A stretch of 64,000 nt of DNA from JAIXWP01 sp964428835 (GTDB taxonomy: Bacteria; Bacteroidota; Bacteroidia; Flavobacteriales_D; Sanyastnellaceae): contig CAYRZQ010000010.1 in assembly GCA_964428835.1 (NCBI GenBank), positions 26,030 to 90,029 on the forward strand, written 5' to 3'. The notes below the pieces were generated by a model. It saw only the letters and a list, made by a program, of their open reading frames with translations, ran no database searches and was not told the DNA's origin. Each line of letters opens with the position of its first letter. Positions within the stretch are counted from its first letter, which is position 1. Below, piece by piece: positions 1 to 8,532 of the stretch. A program made the position numbers and the translations under genes.

Positions 1-485
1 CAACGACTGTCATGGGGCTAATATATGTAGTGGTGCCCTTCGCGATGATCAATCTATTGGCCTTCTCTCAAGGAGAATTCGAGCCAATGCTTCCCGTCGG
101 TTTCTTTTTTATTTTATGGGCAAATGACACCGCCGCCTATTTCGTAGGAAGGTTTTTGGGAAAAAATAAACTCTATGAAAAAGTATCTCCCAACAAAACC
201 TGGGAAGGACTTTTCGGAGGTATCGCTTTTGCAATATTCTTCGGTTGGATTTTGGCCAAGTATTTTGACGTACTCCCAGCTTCCCAATGGATGTGGATTG
301 CAGCTATTATCGCAGTGTTTGGTAATTTGGGCGATCTCTTTGAATCACATTTGAAAAGAAGTTATGGAGTAAAAGATTCTGGTAAAATTATACCCGGACA
401 TGGAGGCGTTTTGGATCGCTTCGATGGACTTTTACTGGCACTACCACTCGTTATTTTCTATCTAAAATTTATCACTAAACTATGA
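1..485 (+). CDS. cdsA: Phosphatidate cytidylyltransferase, C-terminal part (5' end outside window)
   Basis: This is the C-terminal ~160 residues of CDP-diacylglycerol synthase, the membrane enzyme that makes CDP-diacylglycerol from phosphatidic acid and CTP. The frame is open to the window edge, so the gene starts upstream; the first ATG in view (position 12) is internal. The visible part shows several hydrophobic segments, the S-P-N-K-T-W-E-G segment and the family signature near the end, K-D-S-G-K-I-I-P-G-H-G-G-V-L-D-R-F-D, which carries the metal/CTP-binding acidic residues. The stop overlaps the psd start (ATGA at 482-485), so the two phospholipid genes are translationally coupled. Identification is secure; only the start is missing. 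Confidence 0.95.
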   Translation, partial: TTVMGLIYVVVPFAMINLLAFSQGEFEPMLPVGFFFILWANDTAAYFVGRFLGKNKLYEKVSPNKTWEGLFGGIAFAIFFGWILAKYFDVLPASQWMWIAAIIAVFGNLGDLFESHLKRSYGVKDSGKIIPGHGGVLDRFDGLLLALPLVIFYLKFITKL

Positions 486-1138
486 CCATTCATAAGGAAG
501 GCACCAAGATTTTGGTGACTGCATTTTTAGTTATCTCCATCATTTTAGTATTAGCTTTCAATTTTATTTCCATCGCTTGGGTAAATTGGTTTTTGACGTT
601 TGCGGGCGTGGTCATATTTTTTCTCTTTTTACAATTCTTCCGTTTGCCTTCTCGCACGAATCGCGCGGCTGCTGACGAGTTGGTGGCTCCTTGCGATGGT
701 AAGGTGGTGGTGATTGAAGAAGTAGAGGAACCAGAATATTTTAAAGGAAAAAGAATTCAAGTTTCTATATTCATGTCTCCGATCAATGTGCACGCCAACT
801 GGGTGCCTTGCGAAGGTGAAGTGAAGTACACTAAATACCATGAAGGTCTCTATCTAGTGGCGTGGCATCCAAAAAGCAGCACAGAAAATGAGAGAACCAC
901 AGTAGTGATTGAGCACAAACCTGGTCAAGAAGTGCTCCTTCGCCAGATCGCAGGTGCTGTGGCCAGACGTATCGTTTATTATGTGAAGCCAGGACAAAAA
1001 GTAAGTCGCAACGAACAATTCGGATTTATCAAGTTTGGCAGTCGCGTGGATTTATTCTTCCCAATAGGAACAGATATCATCGCAAAGATTGGTGATGTGA
1101 CGAAGGGAAATGAAACGGTGATTGCCCGCTGGAAATAA
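482..1138 (+). CDS. psd: Phosphatidylserine decarboxylase family protein
   Basis: A 218-residue member of the short phosphatidylserine (or archaetidylserine) decarboxylase family, which makes phosphatidylethanolamine after CdsA and PssA. Two N-terminal membrane segments (about residues 9-29 and 33-51) are followed by the decarboxylase domain with A-P-C-D-G-K, the M-S-P-I-N-V-H-A-N-W segment and a G-S pair in K-F-G-S-R-V-D (Ser about 187). By family knowledge that Ser becomes the N-terminal pyruvoyl group of the alpha chain after self-cleavage. It overlaps cdsA by 4 nt. The length is normal for the short family, which lacks the long N-terminal region of the E. coli enzyme. Confidence 0.93.
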   Translation: MTIHKEGTKILVTAFLVISIILVLAFNFISIAWVNWFLTFAGVVIFFLFLQFFRLPSRTNRAAADELVAPCDGKVVVIEEVEEPEYFKGKRIQVSIFMSPINVHANWVPCEGEVKYTKYHEGLYLVAWHPKSSTENERTTVVIEHKPGQEVLLRQIAGAVARRIVYYVKPGQKVSRNEQFGFIKFGSRVDLFFPIGTDIIAKIGDVTKGNETVIARWK

Positions 1139-1145
1139 TAATATC

Positions 1146-2396
1146 ATGCAAGCAGAAATCATCAGCATTGGCGACGAGATTTTAATTGGTCAAACCATCA
1201 ATACCAATGCTGCGTGGATGGGCGAACATCTCAACGCCATCGGCATCCGTGTGCACAGGACGACCGCTATTGCAGATAGCAAGGAAGAAATTGTCAATAT
1301 GCTCGAAGAAGCGCTCTCGCGTTCTTCATTAGTATTAATCACAGGTGGTCTTGGTCCAACCAAGGATGATGTTACCAAGAAAACCCTTGCTGAATATTTT
1401 AATATGCCATTGGAAATAGATGCAGAGACGCTTGAGCGTGTCTCAACTTTTTTCCGATCGAGAGGGCTTCCTGTACTCAAAGTCAACGAGGATCAGGCTT
1501 TAATGCCAAAGGGTTGTACTGTTCTGCATAATTTGCGCGGTACAGCAAATGGTATGTGGTTCGAAAAGGATGGTAAGGTAATCGTATCGATGCCTGGCGT
1601 TCCCTACGAAATGGAGTGGCTGATGGAAAATGAAGTTTTCCCTAGAGTTTTGGATTTTTTCAAACGCCCGTCAATCGTTCATCGAACAATCTTGACGACG
1701 GGTGTAGGTGAGAGCTTTCTTGCCGATCAGATCAGTGCATGGGAAGATAGCCTAGAGGAGTTAAATATCAAACTGGCGTATCTACCGTCTCCTGGAGCTG
1801 TGAAATTGCGCATGTCTGCCTACGGTGGTGGAAGCGAAGCGGAATTGAAAAGTCAGATAGATAAAAAGGAGCAGGAACTTCTTCAAATCATTGGCGAGCA
1901 TGTATTCGGTTTTGAAAAAGATACGCTTGCGAGTGTTGTTGGAAAGAGATTGATTGCAGAAAAGGCTATGATTGCCGTGGCTGAGAGCTGTACTGGAGGG
2001 ATGATTTCTCATTTGATAACGGACATTCCGGGCAGCAGCGCATATTTTCTGGGAGGTCTCATTACATATAATGAGAAGATAAAAATTGCAGAACTTGGCG
2101 TTAGTGCAGAGCTTATAGCCGAGCACACGGTGTATTCTGAGGAGGTGGCATTAGCAATGGCTTCGTGTGCCGTCAAGACCTTTGGAGCGGACTATGCCAT
2201 ATCCACCACCGGTGTGGCTGGTCCTGATGATAGTGATGGGGTGAAAGTAGGAACGATTTGGGTCGCCGCCGCAAACAAGGAAAGAGCCGTTTGTACCCAA
2301 CTTCGACTCGGAAAAAGTAGAGAAAGAAACATTATTATGGCCTCCAATGCCGCATTAAACCTACTGAGAAAAGAATTTTTACAAATAAACCGTTGA
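1146..2396 (+). CDS. cinA: CinA-like protein: MoaB-like domain plus nicotinamide-nucleotide amidase
   Basis: A 416-residue two-domain CinA. The N-terminal half is the molybdopterin-binding/COG1058 domain, with I-S-I-G-D-E-I-L-I-G-Q near the start and T-G-G-L-G-P-T-K-D-D. The C-terminal ~160 residues are the PncC-type NMN deamidase domain, with A-E-S-C-T-G-G, P-G-S-S-A-Y-F and T-G-V-A-G-P-D. By family knowledge it hydrolyses nicotinamide mononucleotide to nicotinate mononucleotide in pyridine nucleotide recycling. The start is taken at ATG 1146; an upstream in-frame TTG at 1122 would run into psd and adds residues absent from the family. It follows psd by 7 nt and may share its transcript. Confidence 0.93.
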   Translation: MQAEIISIGDEILIGQTINTNAAWMGEHLNAIGIRVHRTTAIADSKEEIVNMLEEALSRSSLVLITGGLGPTKDDVTKKTLAEYFNMPLEIDAETLERVSTFFRSRGLPVLKVNEDQALMPKGCTVLHNLRGTANGMWFEKDGKVIVSMPGVPYEMEWLMENEVFPRVLDFFKRPSIVHRTILTTGVGESFLADQISAWEDSLEELNIKLAYLPSPGAVKLRMSAYGGGSEAELKSQIDKKEQELLQIIGEHVFGFEKDTLASVVGKRLIAEKAMIAVAESCTGGMISHLITDIPGSSAYFLGGLITYNEKIKIAELGVSAELIAEHTVYSEEVALAMASCAVKTFGADYAISTTGVAGPDDSDGVKVGTIWVAAANKERAVCTQLRLGKSRERNIIMASNAALNLLRKEFLQINR

Positions 2397-2456
2397 TTGT
2401 TGGAAAATTCTTCGTTTATTTGCACCCCCAATTTAAAGGGTTAAAACTTTAAAGAT

Positions 2457-2693
2457 ATGGCACGTATTTGCGAAATCACAGGAAAGAAGACGATCACAGG
2501 AAACCATGTTTCCCACTCCAATATTAAAACTCGTCGTAAGTTTTATCCAAACCTTCAGTACAAGCGCTTTTGGCATGCTGAAGAAAACCGCTGGATCGAA
2601 CTACGCGTTACCCCAAAGGGTATGAAGACCATCAATAAGATTGGTTTGAACGAGGCCATGAAGCGCGCTAAGGCCAATGGCTTTATTGGGTAA
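2457..2693 (+). CDS. rpmB: 50S ribosomal protein L28
   Basis: A 78-residue ribosomal L28, a small basic protein of the large subunit. The N-terminus M-A-R-I-C-E-I-T-G-K-K is typical, as are G-N-H-V-S-H-S-N-I-K-T-R-R-K-F-Y-P-N-L-Q and the T-x-K-G-M-K-T-I-N-K-I-G segment. In many Bacteroidota rpmB is followed by rpmG, but here it stands alone and is closed by a hairpin terminator 40 nt downstream. The upstream gap contains a TTTATTTG element at about 2415-2422, a near match to the -7 promoter motif. Confidence 0.97.
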   Translation: MARICEITGKKTITGNHVSHSNIKTRRKFYPNLQYKRFWHAEENRWIELRVTPKGMKTINKIGLNEAMKRAKANGFIG

Positions 2694-2732
2694 ACCGTAA
2701 TAGGGTAGAATTTAGAGGTTAAACAATAAATA

Positions 2733-2765
2733 AACGCCTTCCTTATGACCAGGAGGGCGTTTTTG
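2733..2765 (+). terminator. Intrinsic terminator after rpmB
   Basis: A 10-bp stem (2733-2742 with 2752-2761, one G-U type pair) around a 9-nt loop is followed by a T-run. It lies 40 nt after the rpmB stop. Confidence 0.85.
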
Positions 2766-2837
2766 TTGTCTAATTTCTTGATTCTCAATTGTGTTTTAGT
2801 GCAATAACTTCAATTTCGTAGAACGGGTGTCATTGCT

Positions 2838-2845
2838 TATATTTG
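2838..2845 (+). promoter_or_regulatory. -7 promoter element upstream of secDF
   Basis: TATATTTG is an exact match to the Bacteroidota -7 consensus TAnnTTTG and lies 38 nt before the secDF start. No clear TTG -33 element is at the expected spacing, though TTTC lies about 20 nt upstream. Confidence 0.6.
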
Positions 2846-2883
2846 CGCCCCTAAAAAGGAAACCTTTCCAAATTAATTGATCC

Positions 2884-5800
2884 ATGCAGAATAAATCGTT
2901 TACTTGGGTTTTTGTAATCCTATTAACGTTAGCAGTTGCCTACCAACTTTCATTCGGTTGGGTAGCTAGCAATTTCGAAAAACAAGCGCATCAGATTGCG
3001 GTTGACTCTATCTCTACTACTGGACTTACAGGCAGTGCGGCAGACTCAGCGATTTTTGCCCTTGAAAAGAAAATCCTTCGTGATAGCTCCGAAGCTAAAG
3101 TGTATCCATTGATGGGTCACTCTTACAGCTATTTGAAGCAACACCAACTCGGCTTAGGTCTCGACCTAAAGGGTGGTATGTCTGTTACACTCGAAGTGTC
3201 AATCCCAGACATGATCATTGCCATCAGCGATGACAACGCAAATCCAGCATTCAGAAAATCAATCACTGAAGCTATCGAAGCGCAAAAGTCTAGCGGTAGT
3301 GATTATATCACACTTTTTGAAGAAGCATGGAAAAGAAATAACGGTGGTCTCGAACTTTGGAGAATATTCAATAATCTCGAAAATCAAGATAAGTTTCCAC
3401 CAAAAACTTCTGACGATGATGTAATCAAAATTCTTCGTCAGGAAGCTGATATTGCAATTAGCAATACTGAAAATATTATCCGCAAGCGTATCGACCAATT
3501 TGGTGTGACGCAGCCAAACGTTCAAAAGCAATCTCTTTCTGGTCGTATCCTCGTTGAACTTCCAGGAGTAGATGATAGAGAGCGTGTTCGTAAGAACTTA
3601 AAGAGCACGGCTAACCTCGAGTTTTGGGATACTTATTTCAATACTGAAGTAATCGGCGCATTGAGCGAAGCAAACACACGCCTCGGAAAGAAATTAGCTC
3701 CACAACTATTTTCTACTGATTCTCTCAGAGCCCAAAAGGATTCTTTGATGAATGTAGCTCTTGCTGATACTACTTTAAATCAAACTCAACAAGATTCTAT
3801 TAGAAATTACTATGCTGACAACACAGTCAAGCCAGACAGTTTGTTGAGCAAAGAAGAACTAAGAAAAAAGAATCCACTTTTCGCGATCTTGAATCCTCAA
3901 GTTCCAATGGGAAGTGCAATGGTTGGTTTTGCTGCGGTATCTGATACTGCAGAGTTCAATCGTCTCGTTAGACTCCCAGAAGCTAAAGAAGTAATTCCTG
4001 CTGATTGCAGACTCCTTTGGAGCGCAAAGGTTGAAAAGAACATCGCTACGCTCTATTCGATTAAAGACGCTTCTATGAGAGGAAGAGCAGAGCTTGATGG
4101 TAAATCTATCGTTGATGCTCGTCAAGATTTCGACCCAATCACCGGTGAGGTGACAGTCGAAATGAGAATGGATAGCGAAAAAGGCACTCCACTTTGGAGA
4201 GAAATGACAAAGAAGAACGCAGCCGACAGAAATCGTCCGATTGCGATTGTCATGGATAACTTGGTTTATTCTGCTCCAAGCGTAAACAGTGAAATTCCTA
4301 ACGGAAGTTCTGTAATCACATTCGGAAAAGGAGAAGATAGAGAGAAGTCAATTCAAGAAGCTAAAGATTTAGCTGGACTTTTGAAAGCTGGATCGCTTCC
4401 TGCTCCTGCAAAGATTATCGACGAAGTGACTGTTGGTCCTTCTTTGGGTGAAAAAAATATCAAGGCTGGTATCTGGTCATTCGTAATCGCTTTCTTGGTG
4501 ATTTTGATCTATATGATTTTCTATTACGCTTGGGCGGGTTGGGCTGCTAACGTAGCATTGATTGCAAACCTTTTCTTCCTTATCGGAGCGTTGGTTTCTC
4601 TCGGTGGTGCATTGACATTGCCTGGTATCGCGGGTATCGTTCTTACCATGGGTATGGCGGTTGACGCGAACGTTCTTATCTATGAGCGTGTGAAAGAAGA
4701 ATTACGCCATGGCAAGAATATCAGCACAGCGATGAAAGACGGTTTCTTAAAGGCTATTAGCGCGATCCTCGACGGTAACGCTACTACGCTTATCACTGGT
4801 ATTATTCTCTTCCTGGTAGGTTCTGGTCCAATTAAAGGTTTCGCAACGACTCTTATCATCGGTATTTTCACTACCTTGTTTACAGCAATCATCATTGCAC
4901 GTTTGATTTTGTACCGCCGTCTCGAAAACAAGAAAGAAATTACCTTCTCTAGCAATATCACAAAGAACTGGTTTACGAATGTGAACTATGATTTCGTTGG
5001 AAAGAGAAAATTATTTTATGCAATCTCAATCGTTATTGTGGCTGCTGGTATCGCTTCTTGGGCTTTCAGAGGTTTCAACCTAGGTGTAGACTTTATCGGT
5101 GGTACATCATATAAAGTTGAGTTCGCTCAAGCTGTAGATGCTGATCAAGTTCGTCAAGCACTTGAGTCAACTTTGGTAGATGATCAAGGCAATAAGGGGT
5201 CTGTTCTCGTACAAAGCATTGGCTCAGGTTCTCAGGACTTTAAAGTAACCACAAACTTCCTTATCAATAGCACCGATCCAAATGCAGATGCTATGGTTTC
5301 TGCAAAAGTTCAAGAGGCCCTTAACAAGGTATCAACCGATGCAAAGATGGACTCGTCATATAAAGTTGACGCATCTATGAGCGATGACTTCCGCCGCGAA
5401 GCGATTTGGGCAGGTATCATTTCATTGTTATTGGTAGGTCTTTACATCTTCATCCGATTCAGAAAAATCGATTTCGCAATCGGTGCGGCTGTGGCACTTT
5501 TCCACGATGCATTGATCGTAATCGCAGCGTTCACTTTGTTGAATGGTATCCTACCTTTCAGCTTGGAAGTAAACCAAAACTTTATCGGAGCGATCTTGAC
5601 AATCATCGGTTTCTCGATCAACGATACAGTGGTAATCTTTGACCGTGTAAGAGAATATTTGAGAGGTAACAAGAGCCAGCCAATGGCCACTACCATCAAC
5701 TCAGCTCTCAATAGCACGCTCGGTCGTACAATCAATACGTCTATGACTGTATTGCTCACGTTGATCGTGATGTTCGTCTTCGGTAGCGATGATATCAAAG

Positions 5801-5946
5801 GATTCTGTTTTGCTATGATCATCGGAGTTGTGGCAGGGGTATATTCATCACTCTTCATTGCAACACCAATCGTTGTCGATATGGGCTTGAAGCAAAGCAA
5901 GTCAGAAGAAGAAGAAGCTACTCCAGCTAAGGCTGCAACAGCATAG
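2884..5946 (+). CDS. secDF: Protein translocase subunit SecDF (fused)
   Basis: A 1020-residue fusion of SecD and SecF, the proton-driven accessory subunits that pull preproteins through SecYEG. One N-terminal membrane helix is followed by the large periplasmic P1 region (L-G-L-G-L-D-L-K-G-G-M at about 95-105) and then the SecD membrane domain with G-M-A-V-D-A-N-V-L-I-Y-E-R near residue 590. SecF begins near residue 690, with F-N-L-G-V-D-F-I-G-G-T and, near residue 910, G-F-S-I-N-D-T-V-V-I-F-D-R. Both conserved Asp-bearing helices are intact. The fused form and length are usual in Bacteroidota. Codon use looks like that of a highly expressed gene. It is closed by a strong terminator. Confidence 0.97.
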   Translation: MQNKSFTWVFVILLTLAVAYQLSFGWVASNFEKQAHQIAVDSISTTGLTGSAADSAIFALEKKILRDSSEAKVYPLMGHSYSYLKQHQLGLGLDLKGGMSVTLEVSIPDMIIAISDDNANPAFRKSITEAIEAQKSSGSDYITLFEEAWKRNNGGLELWRIFNNLENQDKFPPKTSDDDVIKILRQEADIAISNTENIIRKRIDQFGVTQPNVQKQSLSGRILVELPGVDDRERVRKNLKSTANLEFWDTYFNTEVIGALSEANTRLGKKLAPQLFSTDSLRAQKDSLMNVALADTTLNQTQQDSIRNYYADNTVKPDSLLSKEELRKKNPLFAILNPQVPMGSAMVGFAAVSDTAEFNRLVRLPEAKEVIPADCRLLWSAKVEKNIATLYSIKDASMRGRAELDGKSIVDARQDFDPITGEVTVEMRMDSEKGTPLWREMTKKNAADRNRPIAIVMDNLVYSAPSVNSEIPNGSSVITFGKGEDREKSIQEAKDLAGLLKAGSLPAPAKIIDEVTVGPSLGEKNIKAGIWSFVIAFLVILIYMIFYYAWAGWAANVALIANLFFLIGALVSLGGALTLPGIAGIVLTMGMAVDANVLIYERVKEELRHGKNISTAMKDGFLKAISAILDGNATTLITGIILFLVGSGPIKGFATTLIIGIFTTLFTAIIIARLILYRRLENKKEITFSSNITKNWFTNVNYDFVGKRKLFYAISIVIVAAGIASWAFRGFNLGVDFIGGTSYKVEFAQAVDADQVRQALESTLVDDQGNKGSVLVQSIGSGSQDFKVTTNFLINSTDPNADAMVSAKVQEALNKVSTDAKMDSSYKVDASMSDDFRREAIWAGIISLLLVGLYIFIRFRKIDFAIGAAVALFHDALIVIAAFTLLNGILPFSLEVNQNFIGAILTIIGFSINDTVVIFDRVREYLRGNKSQPMATTINSALNSTLGRTINTSMTVLLTLIVMFVFGSDDIKGFCFAMIIGVVAGVYSSLFIATPIVVDMGLKQSKSEEEEATPAKAATA

Positions 5947-5966
5947 TCATTATCAAAATATTATAA

Positions 5967-5999
5967 AAAGAAGGCGCTTTATAAGCGCCTTCTTTTTTT
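5967..5999 (+). terminator. Intrinsic terminator after secDF
   Basis: A perfect GC-rich stem, GAAGGCGCTT paired with AAGCGCCTTC, around a very short loop and followed by a run of T. It lies 21 nt after the secDF stop. Confidence 0.92.
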
Positions 6000-6015
6000 G
6001 TACTCCTTATTCTAC

Positions 6016-6023
6016 TACTTTTG
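6016..6023 (+). promoter_or_regulatory. -7 promoter element, 5 nt before the tatA-like start
   Basis: TACTTTTG matches TAnnTTTG and ends 5 nt before the ATG at 6029. If transcription starts a few bases after the element, the mRNA is leaderless or nearly so. Confidence 0.6.
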
Positions 6024-6028
6024 CAACA

Positions 6029-6397
6029 ATGTCAGGCGGAGAAATCATTCTAATCTTATTCGTTTACCTTTTGCTTTTTGGCGCTAAAGGCGTGCCTGCG
6101 CTCGCACAGACAATGGGAAAGGCTCTCTACCAATTCAGAAATGCAGCTAAGGACGTGCAGGATGAAATCATGTCAAGTGCCAATGACATCAGAAAAGAAG
6201 CACGCACCAGATTAGACCAACTCAATATTGAAGGTGACGACGAGCATCCCGAGACGAAAGCACCATTTATACCATCAAATAAGCCTGCCGCAGGCACTCA
6301 GCCGCAATCTTCAACTTCTGTGGTAAACTCAGAAACAGCAGAAAACATTACGCCTAATTCCGAAGTTAATATCGAGGAAAAGGGTAAGCAAGAATGA
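6029..6397 (+). CDS. tatA: TatA/TatB family twin-arginine translocase protein
   Basis: A 122-residue protein with the TatA/B layout: a very short N-terminus, one membrane helix (about residues 5-17), the F-G-A-K-G-V-P-A-L-A-Q hinge (usual family form F-G-x-x-x-L-P), an amphipathic helix (M-G-K-A-L-Y-Q-F-R-N-A) and a charged, disordered Pro/Ser/Glu-rich tail. It would form part of the pore for folded proteins. Whether it acts as TatA or TatB cannot be told from sequence; no tatC is in the window. Its stop overlaps the next start (ATGA at 6394-6397), coupling it to the AlkB-like gene. Confidence 0.88.
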   Translation: MSGGEIILILFVYLLLFGAKGVPALAQTMGKALYQFRNAAKDVQDEIMSSANDIRKEARTRLDQLNIEGDDEHPETKAPFIPSNKPAAGTQPQSSTSVVNSETAENITPNSEVNIEEKGKQE

Positions 6398-6945
6398 TTC
6401 TTTATCAGAACGGCACGGAAACACTTGAGCTATATAGCTTGGATGTTTCAATCGAAAATTTTGAAAGTATCACCGCCAGTATACACTGGCATCAAAATAA
6501 TATTACTGTTTACGGAAAAGAATACCAAGAACCGCGGCTCACAGCATGGTTTGGCCCTCCATATAAGTACTCTTCTATCCAATGGCCAGGCGCGGAAATA
6601 CCCGAGTGTTTGTTCGGTTTGAAGAATACGGCAGAGCATTATTCCAAGTTCATCTTCAACTCTGTCTTGCTCAATTTCTATCGTAGCGGATCAGATAGTA
6701 TGGGTTGGCACAGCGACAATGAAAAGGAAATGAACCAAACATGTATCGCTTCTATCAGCCTTGGTGAGTCAAGGAAAATGAAGTTTAAACACAAAACGAC
6801 AAAAGAGGTAATCGATGTTGTACTCAAGCATGGTGATTTGCTGATCATGCGGGATTTTCAAAGAAACTGGCAGCATGCAGTACCAAAAACAACGAGGCCC
6901 CTTGGGCCTCGTTTGAATCTTACTTTTCGTGAGATAATATTTTAA
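6394..6945 (+). CDS. AlkB-like 2-oxoglutarate/Fe(II) dioxygenase
   Basis: A 183-residue AlkB-family enzyme, expected to remove alkyl lesions from DNA or RNA bases by oxidation. The iron-binding triad is visible: H106 and D108 in M-G-W-H-S-D and H161 in N-W-Q-H-A-V-P. The 2-oxoglutarate arginines are in R-L-N-L-T-F-R (R173, R179). P-R-L-T-A-W-F-G and the F-N-S-V-L-L-N-F-Y-R segment also match the AlkB/ALKBH2-3 type. It overlaps the tatA-like gene by 4 nt. It runs directly into the convergent DUF922 gene with no gap, and its 3' coding region holds a perfect hairpin that may terminate that gene. Confidence 0.93.
   Translation: MILYQNGTETLELYSLDVSIENFESITASIHWHQNNITVYGKEYQEPRLTAWFGPPYKYSSIQWPGAEIPECLFGLKNTAEHYSKFIFNSVLLNFYRSGSDSMGWHSDNEKEMNQTCIASISLGESRKMKFKHKTTKEVIDVVLKHGDLLIMRDFQRNWQHAVPKTTRPLGPRLNLTFREIIF
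6884..6913 (-). terminator. Hairpin inside the alkB-like coding region, likely terminator for the DUF922 gene
   Basis: A perfect 10-bp stem, AACGAGGCCC (6891-6900) with GGGCCTCGTT (6904-6913), around a 3-nt loop. On the minus strand it is followed by GTTTTTGG, a short U-tract, 33 nt after the DUF922 stop. On the plus strand the same bases encode R-P-L-G-P-R-L in the AlkB-like active site. Confidence 0.6.
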
Positions 6946-7488
6946 CTACTTATACTTTTCCAGCGCAACTAAACGACTTTTAATCTTTTTGTTCCATTGC
7001 GCTTGAGCTTCCTGGTCGTTACCATTACGGGTTTCTACATTGTACGACTGCTGTTCAATAAATAGCTGATTGTTTTTCTCTTTATAAATTCCTCTTACGG
7101 CCTGTAAAAGTGCTTCATAAGTCAAATTAGGACCTTCACTTTCGATATACTCTATTGTGGCTTGTTTCATTAAACGCGCATATACTTCTGTCAAGTCAAA
7201 GAATCCCTGTTCATGTGACAACAGTTGCACTGACTGGGCTCCTTTCAGGACCCAACTTTCTTTCAGATCCACATATGCCTGAAACTCAGCAGTAAGGCCT
7301 TTTTCATCAGAGCGTACAGCATAGCTAATCCCGCAATAGGTGAAGGCTTTCTGATAACCAGAAGGTTTGGAGCTCAGCGCGTAGTGAGACCATTTCAATG
7401 AATTGGGCTCATAGTTAATGACTTGACTAACTTGAGCCTTAGCAAAAATGGAGATTACTACAACAACGACAGTAAATAGGGATTTCAT
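6946..7488 (-). CDS. DUF922-like secreted protein, putative protease with lost zinc ligands
   Basis: A 180-residue protein with a signal peptide (about residues 1-19, ending A-K-A-Q). The body fits DUF922, a Bacteroidota family usually annotated as putative zinc protease: Y-C-G-I-S-Y near 52, a W-V-L-K segment, L-L-S-H-E-Q-G-F-F-D near 90, E-V-Y-A-R-L and a C-terminal Y-N-V-E-T-R-N-G plus Q-W-N-K-K-I. As I recall the family, the metal site reads H-E-Q-G-H-F-D and the later motif E-T-x-H-G. Here the second His is Phe and the later His is Asn, so this copy is probably not a metalloprotease. The start ATG at 7488 gives a good signal peptide. Confidence 0.7.
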   Translation of the reverse strand: MKSLFTVVVVVISIFAKAQVSQVINYEPNSLKWSHYALSSKPSGYQKAFTYCGISYAVRSDEKGLTAEFQAYVDLKESWVLKGAQSVQLLSHEQGFFDLTEVYARLMKQATIEYIESEGPNLTYEALLQAVRGIYKEKNNQLFIEQQSYNVETRNGNDQEAQAQWNKKIKSRLVALEKYK

Positions 7489-7595
7489 GAGTACACAAAT
7501 TTTTGGTGTTTACGGTTCATGAGAGTATTTAGTTTCGAAAAAAAAAGAAGATTTTTAAATAAGGTGTTTCGAGCAATTCCTCTACTTTGGCAAGC

Positions 7596-8498
7596 ATGAA
7601 ATCAATGATTCATATCCACGAAGAAGTGAGACAGGCTCTAAGTGAGCGAAAGCCGGTAGTGGCATTGGAATCTACCATCATCGCTCATGGAATGCCATTT
7701 CCTGAAAATATAAAAATGGCCAAAGAGGTAGGAGGAATAATTCGAGAAGCGGGCGCTATTCCCGCGACGATAGCATGCATTGATGGAAAGTTGCATGTCG
7801 GTTTGGATGACAAACAATTGAATGTTCTGGCGAATTCGACGAATGTAATGAAGGTAAGCCGCAGGGATTTGCCGTATGCTTTAGCGATGAAGAAGATTGC
7901 CGCCACCACCGTCTCGGCAACCATGATAGGAGCGGAAATGGCGGGTATAAAGATTTTCGTGACTGGAGGAATAGGAGGGGTGCACCGTGGATGGTCTGAT
8001 TCTCTTGATATCAGTACCGATCTCATCGAATTGGCACAAACGAATGTAGCCGTAGTGAGCGCAGGAGCGAAAGCAATACTCGATATCCCAGCAACATTGG
8101 AGCTACTGGAAACCCTTGGAGTTCCTGTGATTTCATATAAATCCAATCAGTTTGGAGCTTTTTATTCATCAGAAAGTACCGAACAAATTGAAATGCGTAT
8201 GGACAACGTGGAGCAAATTGCTAATTTTCTTAACGTGAAATGGGGACTTGGGCTAAAAGGCGGAGCGCTCATCTCGAATCCGATTCCCAAGGCATACGAA
8301 ATACCTTCGGATCAAATAAATAGTGTTATTGAAGAGGCAATCGAGAAATCCCTCTCCTCAGGAGTAAAGGGAAAAAGATTAACCCCATTTTTACTTTCTG
8401 AAATAAAAAACGTAACGCAGGGAAAGAGCCTGGAAGCAAATATTCAATTAGTTAAAAATAATGCTCGTTTGGGGGCAGAAATAGCTAAGGCCCTGTAA
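7596..8498 (+). CDS. psuG: Pseudouridine-5'-phosphate glycosidase
   Basis: A 300-residue PsuG, which reversibly cleaves pseudouridine 5'-phosphate to uracil and ribose 5-phosphate. The family segments are present: V-A-L-E-S-T-I-I-A-H-G-M-P near the start, T-V-S-A-T-M-I-G-A, V-T-G-G-I-G-G-V-H-R-G and V-V-S-A-G-A-K-A-I-L-D-I-P. The start is placed at ATG 7596 (M-K-S-M-I-H-I-H); ATG 7605 is also possible, and an in-frame TTG at 7587 seems less likely. The partner kinase psuK is not next to it. A TACTTTGG sequence 7 nt before the start is a weak -7 match. Confidence 0.94.
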   Translation: MKSMIHIHEEVRQALSERKPVVALESTIIAHGMPFPENIKMAKEVGGIIREAGAIPATIACIDGKLHVGLDDKQLNVLANSTNVMKVSRRDLPYALAMKKIAATTVSATMIGAEMAGIKIFVTGGIGGVHRGWSDSLDISTDLIELAQTNVAVVSAGAKAILDIPATLELLETLGVPVISYKSNQFGAFYSSESTEQIEMRMDNVEQIANFLNVKWGLGLKGGALISNPIPKAYEIPSDQINSVIEEAIEKSLSSGVKGKRLTPFLLSEIKNVTQGKSLEANIQLVKNNARLGAEIAKAL

Positions 8499-8520
8499 GC
8501 AAGTCAGCACAGAATCCTTT

Positions 8521-8528
8521 TATCTTTG
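8521..8528 (+). promoter_or_regulatory. -7 promoter element, 4 nt before the E1 fusion start
   Basis: TATCTTTG matches TAnnTTTG and ends 4 nt before ATG 8533, implying an essentially leaderless message. Confidence 0.6.
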
Positions 8529-8532
8529 TAGC

